A stretch of DNA of 64,000 bases from Urechis unicinctus (taxonomy: Eukaryota > Annelida > Polychaeta > Xenopneusta > Urechidae): assembly GCA_034190875.2 (NCBI GenBank), contig CM067344.1, positions 26,990,414 through 27,054,413 of the forward strand, written 5' to 3'. This document shows positions 44,461-60,800 of this stretch, piece after piece. The position numbers and the translations under genes were made by a program. How positions within the stretch are numbered: the first letter of the stretch is position 1; the number at the start of each line of letters is the position of its first letter. The notes under the pieces were generated by a model that saw only the letters and a list, made by a program, of their open reading frames with translations, was not told the origin of the DNA and searched no databases.

Positions 44461-46003
44461 TGACAATGCGCTGTATCAACAGATAATTGGCAAATGTTAT
44501 GTAATATAGTGCAGTTGGCATAAGTTTTGAAAATAAAAATGAGACTGCAATTCACGATATCGATTTGCACTTCCGATTGGGCCATTTGCACAGCCAAAAC
44601 ACAGACGCATTAATCTTCTTTAAATGTCACAGAGGTCAATTGTATTTGTTGATTCATTAGATCAGTCATAAATTATCAGTGTACTTGTGGTTGATGGAAT
44701 GCCTTTTTCAACATAATCAGTCAGCATTTGACACATGGTGTTGAACACATAAAATAGTGCTGGTATTTTCATTTCTATCAACTTTTGAGGCGATTCAAAA
44801 AAAGGTTCTCTTCCGTTATCTGCAATAGATGCAATTTCAAACCAGGTCGCCCCATGATGGATCGCGTTTCAAAATATTTCAGAGTTGCTTTAATAGATAT
44901 ATGTTAATTCAAACATATGGAGAGAATCCTTAATGGATATAGGTAGCTTCGTTTTATGGCATGTATATGGCAATACTTATTGGCATTTGGAACACACGCC
45001 ATCACATAGAGCTACAGACAATTGTCTTATGTTAACGTCTATTTCACTCGAGTGAAGGCTTGGATCAGAATATCTTAATAATGATTATTCTGAGGATGTC
45101 AAATTGCAAACGCCTCTATGTATAAAACTAAATTGCGAGGAAGTGACGCATTAATACGATAAATTGCACCGATTTCCGTTCTTGGCCAACGTCTTACAGT
45201 AGTGCTCTAAACATTCGATTGATGTGTTCTCTGCCCTTTCTATGGGGTAATAGTGTTGTTCGGTTTTTGAAAGTCGACCATCTCGTCTTACCCAGGATGT
45301 CAGACACGGATGGCCATACAATCTTACATCTGAATCTCATGACAACACCATCAAAATTTCCATTCTTGGTGACAATCGGTTATTCCGCTCCAGAATTCAC
45401 CAGTCAAATCCTGCCAAGATGACAAACGTCAGAGGTAAAGTTCCAATGCAAGAACACAATGCATATTATTATTCTTTCACAATCTCCATATCGAGAGACT
45501 AGAGAGCAATCGAGCAACTAAATAGAATATAAGATCTATGCGATCTTACGGGGGAAACACAATGCATAATTTTTGGTCCTTTCGTCATTCTTTAGCCTGG
45601 AACATGTGTATATTGGGAACGGCATTACTTAACTGTCCTTAAAAAACAACCGAAAGCTTCCCCCACCCCTCAAAAACATATTGACATCTGATATGCTAAA
45701 ATGTCCCCAAAACTGTCCCCAGAAAGATATAAGGTTCCATAAAGGGTGGATTGCTCTTTTGTCAGTGCTATCGCATGCATCAGACTACTGGAAAGGATAA
45801 CAATAGAAGCGTGATTCGATGTGCAAAATATATATTTGAGAATATCCGCCATTTTGTTGCAAAACCCTCCTATGCCAGGTTTTTAAACAAGCAACAGTTG
45901 TTTATGTATGGCTTAAGAATAACTAAAAACACATTAAATAATAATTACACCTAATTAGGGTACATCAGCATGGTAGGATGAGTACACATCAGCATTAGCG
46001 CGC
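44461..46003. other. AT-rich non-coding stretch, nothing recognised
   Basis: No gene or element identified. Confidence 0.35.
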
Positions 46004-46290
<287 letters not shown>

Positions 46291-46614
46291 ATCGACGTTT
46301 TAAGTTCAGTTAACGAGAAAGTACATGGTCGAGCGTGTTGAAATTTTAGCCATCGAACATTGTAAATGATAGCTATAATCTCACCCATATTACAGCCAGT
46401 TATGCTCCCATCACCCATCTCACTCTGTCTCCACCAAATACGACGTGCAGCTTCCAGACATTTCCTACATTTTAAATTCCGTTTTATCCTAGCCTCCGAG
46501 CTCGACACGTCTCTCTCCGACCTTCTGGGAAGAGATCAAAACTTTTCATTCAAAAGAAAGAAAAAGAAAGCTTCAATTTTGTTCTACTTCCTATTCATAT
46601 CAATATCTCACCAG
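46291..46614. other. non-coding stretch, nothing recognised
   Basis: A 118-codon plus-strand frame (46366-46722) runs into the R5 repeat and has no recognised domain. Confidence 0.3.
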
Positions 46615-46925
46615 TCTATCATTACTGAATCAAATCCTTTACTTAGAAAGCGTATTACTGCTTATCAAGATAAATGTATCCCAAAGGCAGAAGAAATGGA
46701 ATTGTTGTGTAATGCTGGTTGATATACACTGTGTAAACCACAGCAAATCAAGGATATAGGAAAATGTCTGTGATTTCGATCAATATTGCACCTAGAAAGG
46801 TTACCATCATAGAGGGTTATATTAAGAACTTTATGGAATACACTATGCTACGGTTGTTAGATCCAAATGAATTAACAAAGATTGCATGAATAATACAACC
46901 ATAAACTTATCATAACCCCAGAAAA
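46615..46925. repeat. diverged repeat segment R5, copy 2
   Basis: Collinear counterpart of 34700-35010. Confidence 0.5.
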
Positions 46926-48205
46926 ACCAACAGAACATTTAACATGCTGAGATATTGATGATTCTATTCATTTTGTGGCGTAAGATTGCACAATTGTTGA
47001 CACACATCATTTCGTATGACTCAGCGCTATATTACCGGCCCGTGAAACAATTTTGTACTGAGCTTGCGTGAAGTGTTTTATAAACAACAGAAATAATTTT
47101 ATGTCAGAAAACTAGTTTTTACCCTGAAATATATCACCCAATCAAAAAGAATGCCTCATTATTTAGAATGATGTGATAGTAACTAGTTCTCATGATAAAT
47201 CATATGTGAGACGGGCTCGGAGGAGGCTAACATTACAAGACATTATGATGTGGTGTACAAGTTATCTCAAATTACAAACCGTCTCTGTAGCTTGATCTCG
47301 TGACAATCTGACAGGGGCTTTAGAAACAAATGATGAACCCCACACAGAGAATCTGGAAAAATGTATACGACCATAGTCAACACCTGAGCATCCTACCATG
47401 GCCCAGAGATTTATAATGGAGATGAATCTCTTTAGACAATCATACCCACTACAGCAATAACACAGTATTATGCAGTGATCGACTCAAGTTAATATCCGAA
47501 GTAAACCGTTGAGAAACAGTATTTCAGTTGCTTTTCGCTCTCCGGAGTTAGACCCAACGGTAATGTCAAAGGTTACTCATACTCTCTGGGTCCGAACTTC
47601 AGTCACAAGTCAATAGTTGCTGTGACATCTTGTAACAATGTTAAGATACAATAACAGAGAACATGGGCACTAAAGACTAGTTTGCGGTGCTATCTATTAC
47701 TGCTGCATTGAAGCATTTGGGTGCAGTACAGCTATGGATGAAATATCATACCTGATAACCTTATCCGAGTGTTATGTCTAGTTCTGATATGCCCGGTTCC
47801 TGCCGACGCATACAACTTACCTCATCATATGAGTATAATCGCAGCACCATACTGCAAAGTTCAAGGGGTGCATCATGTTGAGATATGAAAACGACAAAAC
47901 CTGCTAAGCTGTTGTAGCTTAACTATGACTGCTCCGCCAGTAAGTATTTCCCTCTAACATTTCCTCCTGGACCAACTCCCTCATTTGTACCTGAGAGATC
48001 AAAGTAGCTAATTTCCTGCGTTGTCTCATCTGTAGTCAGTGTGCTATGAGCTGTGAAATCCTCGGATCATAACGCATTAGCTATTTTAAGGGCGAGCGAT
48101 CAAAGGAAGCCATCCGATGTGCGCAAATAAAGGCTGTATTCATAACTGCCCCGTCTTTTTCTCAATGCACTTGGTAATTTAGGCCCTACATATTGGACCA
48201 ATTTA
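46926..48205. other. non-coding stretch, nothing recognised
   Basis: No gene or element identified. Confidence 0.35.
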
Positions 48206-48228
48206 TGCACAGACACACGCACACACGC

Positions 48229-48322
<94 letters not shown>
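48206..48322. repeat. (CA)n microsatellite
   Basis: Nearly pure CA dinucleotides, with a few CG variants at the left edge. Confidence 0.97.
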
Positions 48323-48324
<2 letters not shown>

Positions 48325-48422
48325 CCAAGTACCTTCATTATAATAATTTTCGGCTCCAACAGCAACATACGTTGGGCGTCGACAGAAATAACACCCAACT
48401 AATGGCTGCAACAACGCGTAGT

Positions 48423-48478
48423 TCAACGTCACCCTCTGGCGAATGTCACCCCTGGCGTATGTCGCCCCCTGGCGAATG
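48423..48478. repeat. three tandem copies of a 16-17 bp unit
   Basis: The unit GTCACCCCTGGCGAAT appears three times with slight variation (GTCACCCTCTGGCGAAT, GTCACCCCTGGCGTAT, GTCGCCCCCTGGCGAAT). It is GC-rich in an AT-rich setting. A related word (caccctTCTGGCGAAgtcg) occurs once near 50115, just upstream of a TATA-like box. It may be a small minisatellite or clustered protein-binding sites. Confidence 0.7.
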
Positions 48479-50120
48479 AATAGATGAACCATCTTTTTAA
48501 ATCGCAGCTTCGTCGGATATAGCTCATGTGTTGGTAATCAAAAAATGGAGATGCATTGTGATGTATGCATTGACAATGCTCCTTGCATATTGATAATAGC
48601 GAAGACGACCTCTCTCATGGTATAGCGCTGGTGTATTGAATCAGATGGTAGACATCCTCACGACACCATCCCTACCCCTACATATCCCAAAACTACAGCA
48701 ATTACAGCTTCGCCTTACATAACTAACATCCGGTTGTTCGCGTTTGTGATGGATGGAAGACAGATCGTAATGGGTGCTCAAAAGATGACGATGCCGGTGG
48801 TCAGGATATGTCAGTGTTGGCGGAGTCATTCCACAAGTCATTCGTTATCCACTTTATGCCGAACTACGATGAATGTGACGTCTGAAAGGCAATAGGTGGC
48901 TCTTTTAGGCTACGACATAAATATTCACCGCCTCACTTATAATATATATGTTCATTCGCCCAAGTTGATGTCTTACGACGGGGTCACTTTGGACTATCAT
49001 TATCAATACACTGTCATTAGATAGTGAACAACAGCGACATCAGACACACTGGATCACCCAACTTGGGAACACGATGCAATGTGTGGCAGATACATCTATT
49101 TCGGAACCTTGACACTAGAGGTTAAAATCGTATGTTTTTACTTTTTTATGCGTTAACTCTACAAGGCAAGGAATGTTTAAGCTTCGGCCGTTCACTTTGT
49201 GCATAGTCGCCTGAGCAGCGGGCTTTAAGGGGGTCAATATTCTGCATTGTCAAGTTAAAACTAGACTGGTTCGCGGTAACATATCAGGTACGCTGTATTC
49301 TTCTACATTCGGTACTTTTGTTATTTTTGCTCCTTTTAAAATTTTGCAGTCAATCCAAACACATGTAAACGCTTTTCAACCATGTGTATGCGTGTAAGGT
49401 ATTGTATAATCGCCAGTTCAGGGGGTTGCTCTCAGCGGTAGAACTATCGGTGTGAATTGGTCTGAGCATGATATCTACCGGAAAGATAGCTCCGACGACT
49501 AGGTATAGCAGCGTAGCGTGTCTCATGACGTCATCGCACCAGGCCCCACACCGATCATGGTAGTCAGGCGAGATATCAAACCCATGCCTAGTGGCGCTGC
49601 ACTCGTTTGATTCTATATTCACTTGACCCGCCAACCGTGAGAGTTTAATCAACACATGTATACCATATTTAGTTATCTTGCCGCTTTTCAACAGTCATAG
49701 AGAAAGCCGGTTATGGGGGTGCGGGGTAGTTTTTATAAAAATGTAATGACTTGTCCTTGTCTACTACAACTGACCTAACCAAGTCTGTTTCAACTGACCC
49801 ATTTTAGTTAGCAGAGTTGTTCGTAAATGACTTGAACTCAACATTCATGCGGTCTTAACAAAGCCTGTTCTTCAGGCAGGCCATCCCTAGTAAATGCCCA
49901 TATAAGCAAACTTAATCTCACCTGTCCTGACCAGCCAGACCTTCAAGAGACCCGCTCTATTACAAATCACAGGTACCCGAGTCAATATATTCAGCATGCC
50001 GTTCGGTGAGCGGCTTTCTCGTACAGTTTTTGGTCACTGGGGGTAGTGACGGAGACCGACTAGAGGATATGTGACACTAATCAATTAATCAGGGTGAAGT
50101 ACGTCCGCAATTTTCACCCT
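48479..50120. other. intergenic stretch, nothing recognised
   Basis: Base composition becomes more balanced from here to the end of the window, consistent with leaving the repeat-rich desert. No gene was identified. Confidence 0.35.
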
Positions 50121-50133
50121 TCTGGCGAAGTCG

Positions 50134-50160
50134 TATATAAACGAGGTTTGAAGTCCACTT
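50134..50160 (+). promoter_or_regulatory. candidate TATA box
   Basis: TATATAAA at 50134-50141 in a moderately GC-rich context. It could belong to an upstream start site for the oxidoreductase gene; there is no direct support. Confidence 0.2.
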
Positions 50161-50551
50161 AGATATATTATACAGATTCTAGCATTTATGGCAGCGCTAT
50201 CCGTTCAGAGACATAACATGTAGGCCATTAAATTACACCCTGTTAGCATCAACAATACCTGGGTTCAATGTCTACGGCTCAATAGAATGATAACATGTCG
50301 CTCGTCTGGTTGAGTACACATTGAGCATCACTTTGCAGGAAGACATGGGAAGCCTACACAATCTGAAAAATACAGGTGAGATTTGTCAGGTATTGTAATT
50401 AATGAACTACATTGTAGGACGAGAAGTCGGAATTCGTTACGGAAGGAGAAACAAAGCCTCTTTCGATTTTATTATCATGACGAACGAGTGAGAGGGAAGT
50501 TAAACCCGTAAGCTCTCGTAGCTAGACCAACGTATACGTGGTGTTTCGATG

Positions 50552-50590
50552 TATATAAAAAGGCTCGCAACCAGCATGTACTGACTGTAT
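50552..50590 (+). promoter_or_regulatory. candidate promoter of the oxidoreductase gene
   Basis: TATATAAAAAGG at 50552-50563 is a near-ideal TATA box, and transcription would start near 50584. A donor-like site (cc|gtaagagg at 50720) downstream could end a 5' untranslated exon that splices to the acceptor at 51811-51814, directly before the first coding exon. The order and distances fit, but this rests on motifs only. Confidence 0.35.
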
Positions 50591-51207
50591 CCGCGACAGT
50601 TTACTCTAACACTCTAATGTGATGTTTCTGTGAGGATTGAATGTTGTATCAAGTTGCATATAGGGTTTAAAAAGTGAGGCCACATAACTGATAACGTTTG
50701 TCACATGCACTTATTTTCCGTAAGAGGTCAGAAACGAGCTGCTGAATCGTCCATATTCCCAAGGTATTCTCTATATAACCATGAAAACGTGGTATTCATC
50801 TTAAGCGTTGTGACAGAGATATTGCCTCCCAGGCAGGACTAGAATGCTACAGAGAAAAGGTGCGAATAATTCAGTGAAGACCACTATCAGCGATGTGACG
50901 TCACACTCTGTAGCTCCATAGAGACTCTTAACTTCCAGACTGACATTATGCAGGTGACATGTTTGTTCAACTGTACAGCGCGAGGAAGTGTCTGCAACGT
51001 GTCTAGGAGTTAAGTCGCCACAAGATTTCACCCACTAGACGCGTTTTAAGTCCGAATCTGTTCGTGCTTTTAGGCCACTAGGTCACCTTATCTGTAATAA
51101 TAAATGCTGTGAGTCAAACAAGACGACTAAAGCAAACCTAACTGCTGGGCATGTGGGATTTCGTTAAAAGAGGAAAGCCTACGAGCCATATTAAACGGTC
51201 AATGTAT

Positions 51208-51727
<520 letters not shown>

Positions 51728-51819
51728 GCAATTAATCCTCACCTATAATGTTAACGCGATTGTTGCATGTAAGTAACTGATGGTTGCAATGACGTTTGTG
51801 TTATCTGTCTGCAGCTGGG

Positions 51820-56287
<4,468 letters not shown>

Positions 56288-56563
56288 TACAAAGGGAAGA
56301 CGGACGAACAAAATGAAAGCCTTTTCATGTTAATACATTCAACAAGGAAAGTTAAATAGTCATAACAGTGCATGGTTTAGTAAGTGCTTTGATACTGTAA
56401 CAATTCGTATCGAATTTATTTATCAACAAATCGGTAGATATCTGCATTGAACACAAATCCTGCAATGTAACATATCAGGCCTGTGTTGCTTGTGACGCTT
56501 TAGGAAACAAGTATGACAAAATTGGTGGACACTTAAATTGAGAAAATGATTGGAGGCAGCAAA

Positions 56564-56569
56564 AATAAA
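56564..56569 (+). terminator. poly(A) signal of the oxidoreductase gene
   Basis: AATAAA lies 277 bases after the stop codon and is followed by a GT-rich stretch (ttgttagctgttgtgttctttgt) of the kind that binds cleavage factors. It is the first canonical hexamer on the plus strand after the stop. Confidence 0.6.
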
Positions 56570-57899
56570 GCTTGTTAGCTGTTGTGTTCTTTGTAATGTC
56601 TCAACTCACTCTGTGCTTCTTGTGTTATTTATTCTGTCAATTTGTACTTCATTACTGGAGCTTTATTGAAGTTGTACACCACCAAAACATGATACCTCAT
56701 TAAGAACATGAACTCATTGACCAGGAATCCTGACTAGATCTCTTTTGGCAACACGTTTTGGGAGGTTTATGTCATTGACCCTCGTTGGGAATATTATAGC
56801 ATTTAGATCACTCTTGTTATTCAGTTCTCAAATGGGGAAATTGGGAGATGAGGGAAAATATCAAATGATAACATATTTCATATCAATGCAACGAGGGGAA
56901 TAGTGGTGGATATCAAAGGTGATTAATCTTAATGGTCGACAGGAATTATTGATGCTTACAAATGGTAGTGTTAACTATCTTCGAAGCACCCTAAACCGGT
57001 CTATAGCTTGAAACACAGCTGAATACAGAACCCTATCCCAACCAAGGAGTTACATACACAGGTATATGTAACTCCCTGCACCAACCCATTCCTTAGTATT
57101 TAACAACATGTAGTATACATGTGGCCAGTCCAAGGTAGACCGAAATATGGACGAGTCGCTAAAACCCATTAGTTCTGTTAGTGGGGCTGGAGACTCGGAC
57201 AAACACGGTGATGCGGGTCGTTTACGGCAGCAATGACTTCTCTTCCAAAGTATGTTTCAGTAAAGCTTGTTAACACCGGGATCTTTTGCAATTCGCTGCC
57301 ATGATTATCACTCATTTAGACTCACCAACCTGGATCATCTAATAAATAACATGGACAATGTCAAAAGCCATTGATAATGCCATTGCTGTTGCCTGGAGGC
57401 CAGCAAGTCATTACGTTGAGATACCTAGCTCCTCAACACGGTCTAACAATGACGTACTCAAATGGGTGGATTCTGACAGTGGTTCATCTACTCGAGTTGG
57501 GTTTATTAACTTGGTTTAGACTATGGGAAGGGTGAATACAATGAAATGAAGGGGGTTAATCATCGTTTTTCATCACAGAGGTGATATCGCAAAAGCGATG
57601 GATGAAGACGATCGCTATGATTGGCCAGCACCTCATCAGTGCCTGTTCACATGACAGGGTTGAACCCCAGCAACAAGAAGTTCAAACGTTACAATTGAGT
57701 CACCCGATGGCTGCAGGCCTCATGGGCAACAGTGATGATGACAGGAGGTGGTCCATCACAATACAGCTCTATCAAGTCTTTTGATGAAACAGGGACAATA
57801 GAAGACAGATAACACCTTTTCTCATAAGATTTTAGGGAAAGTCATAACAAACATCCATGGAATACACAAAATCTTTACTATATTCTGACATCACATCTC
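56570..57899. other. convergent intergenic region
   Basis: Lies between the 3' ends of the two genes. No gene was seen. It contains a perfect hairpin at 57046-57075. A TTTATT at 57502-57507 reads AATAAA on the minus strand, a possible poly(A) signal for TBL3 about 400 bases past its stop. Confidence 0.5.
57046..57075. repeat. perfect inverted repeat, 11 bp arms
   Basis: GGAGTTACATA (57046-57056) and TATGTAACTCC (57065-57075) are exact reverse complements around an 8 bp loop. It could form a hairpin in RNA from either convergent gene, or be a small palindromic relic. Confidence 0.85.
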
Positions 57900-60800
57900 T
57901 CACTTTGAAAGAGGTTTAACTTTTCTCTTTTTACTTTTCTTGATGCTGTCAGCAGTGGGTGCTTTTGAGCGCTTTCTATCAGTGGCCTTAACCACGGCAC
58001 TTAACTTGCTCTCTGGTGAAATAATCCTATCATTCTCCTTATCAGAAGCACTTTTATCATCGGCCTTGTCAAAGCCAAGTCTTGAGCCTGCTGTATCCTC
58101 TGGCAGCTTATCAGAGATAACAGAGGTATCATTTACTGTGTCTTTATCATCAGGCAACAGCACCGGCCTGTCAAACACAATATAAAAAACAAACTTAGCC
58201 ACAGTGCTAAAAACACTTAATGGAGAAGACATTCATAATTTGTAGATGCTAGCTACATATTAAAGGTCAAAGGGCCAAAAGCACTCAATTAAGTTGCCAC
58301 AATTTGAATAAATCTCTTACGTCGGTTCCGCCAATCGCATGTTTTGCCAAGTATAATCGACAAACATGGAAGACTCCAAAAGCCTGTTCATTCTCTGAAA
58401 GTGACGTTCTGCAACAAGAAATAATGGAAAGGTCATGAAATATATCTAACCCTCCAATGACTTGATTCAAAGGCCTCCAGCATCATTCTGATGAGGCACA
58501 ACCACAGCAATTCAACACCCCATTTGTTGGATTTCAACCATATTAAAAAGATGCTTAAGTTCAATATTGATTTATCGCCTTAACATAGTAGTTCATACAG
58601 GTGCAGTGGTGGATGGAGGTGTTTGCCGTGCAAAATAGACCATCTGGTGGCCATCTTTCACTAAATGTGTGTGATGGAATGTTGGGCTTCAAAATGACAC
58701 CACCCTATCCCAATCCACCTCAATACACCCACCCTAAGGTGGAGGTACAATGAGGGTCATGGTTACCTGTGTAGGGCAGGAGTGCTTCGAGTGAGGATCT
58801 GACATTGGGGAGTGACAGGATTGTCTCAGGAGGCAATGTTGTGAGGAGAACAGAGAGGACACATTGTGCCTCATGACAGTGTCGGCTGTTGGTGTTCCAC
58901 GTGCTGGCAAACCGCAACACGGCGTCTGTCATCCCACCGGGCAAGGACAGATAAGGTCAAAGGTCAAACAAGCATGGAGTCATATCAGGTCACATTGAAA
59001 CTGTTAACCATAATCAAAATCTAAAAAATACATATAAAACTAAACCATTGTTGTCTGTCACAACAATCCATGTGTTAATAGTATTGTCTCAGCACTGAAT
59101 GCAGTACTATAAGAACAAGTATATTCTTTGTTAAAACAATGATTCCAGTCGGAATTTACCTAGTTGATCGTCACGTAGTTTTGTCAATGTGCTCTGCAAC
59201 TCTTCCTTCTCCACATTAGCTTCCCCCAGAATCTCTGTCACATGAACAACAATAGAACACTGTACAAGGGGCTCGGAATTTAATGATTATGGTTAAATAT
59301 GGGCATTATATGCCCTCTTCAAGTATGGGGATTATGATAATGATATCATGAAAAAAAGCTCTATCATTTAATGTGCCATGTTACACAACTGAGCTCAGAG
59401 CTGCTATAGCTCACTATAAACGCAACATAAAGTTACAAAGCTATCAAAACTGATATCCAACCTTTGAATATGGAGAGGAGACGGAATGGTTGTTCCAGAG
59501 TGATGGCAAGGGAGATGGCTTTAAGATACTTCTTCTGTTGTAACAAATTCTGTAGTTCTTGCTCCCTAAATACAGGTCAACAAATACAATATTTGGTTTT
59601 TGACACAGGTGAACATCTTGTGACCTGATTCATGTCCAGTGAAGAGATTGGAAGCTGTATTGATATATGTGAGAAAATATGTGCAACTATTATGAGGATA
59701 ACCAGCTAGTCCTACTTGAGTAAGAGGTCCTCTTTTTTGGCACGTGCCTCAGTGACCTCCTCCTCTGTCACATCCTGAAGAAGACAGAGAAGCATTCATT
59801 AGCAGATTGGTCCTTCATAGTCAAATCAAACAATTTCCAAATAAAATTAGCTACAAAATATAAATGTAAAAAAATATCATCCTGAAAATTTCAGCTTAAT
59901 CAGATGATTTTCCTGTAACTAGCAGGTTAAAAATTTAGCAAATTTCCGACTATTTACAGTAAATTTTGGGCATGAATCGCCTCAACAAATTTTGACTCTT
60001 TTTATTTCAAAACCCTTGGGATGGCTTTTAAAATCATCACAGACATTTGAAATTATATATTAAGAATCTGGAATTGATATATTAGGTCATTATAAGTTTC
60101 AGATGTGTAGAAGTGGATCTGTATAGCTATGTACAACTCAGCTAAATATTAAAATACAATTTAGAATCATACACAATAATGGCCCTATCTCTAGGAGGAT
60201 AGCTTGCAAAGTTCTGACACTTTACAATTCAGTTCCTTCAATGTGTGTTAGTGCGCCATAAAAATATGGACAAATAGTCATCCAAAGTTGATATAAGGGC
60301 ATTGTTTGAGGTAAAGGCAATTTCAGCAACAAGAAAAAACTAAAACACAATTCAGGAAATTTAAGAAATCTTAAAAGACCCTGCTCCTTAACAAAACCAT
60401 GGGAACAACATGGGGACACTCCAACCTAAACCTCAATCCAAGGATTGAATTACCAAACCCAATATAAACAGAGCTACCCAGTTTGGAGGGAATCGTCACC
60501 TCAAAAGCCCAGTCACACCTACCTTCCACATGATGATGTTGGAATCCCCGGCCCCGGTCACCAGAGTCTGCTCTGTCTGTGTCACAGCCAGGGCCCACAC
60601 CTTATCCTCATGGGCATCTAGCGTCTTCACACACTCATTGTTCTTGATTGTCCAAAGCTTTAACAGGCCATCAGAACCACTGAAAACACCAAACGACACA
60701 AGTCAGAACAGAACATTCTTACAGGTGAGCTACCAACCAGAGGTGAGGTTACATTCTAGATACACAGCAAATGCTGTGGGTATTCCTAAACCATACTCCT

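Noticed and set aside
48100-48492. 130-codon minus-strand frame across the (CA)n tract
   Set aside because: A large part is Cys-Val repeat from the microsatellite; the ends match nothing I recognise.
57581-57784. Plus-strand 67-codon frame between the two genes
   Set aside because: No recognised motif, no splice sites and no promoter; probably chance in 3' flanking DNA.
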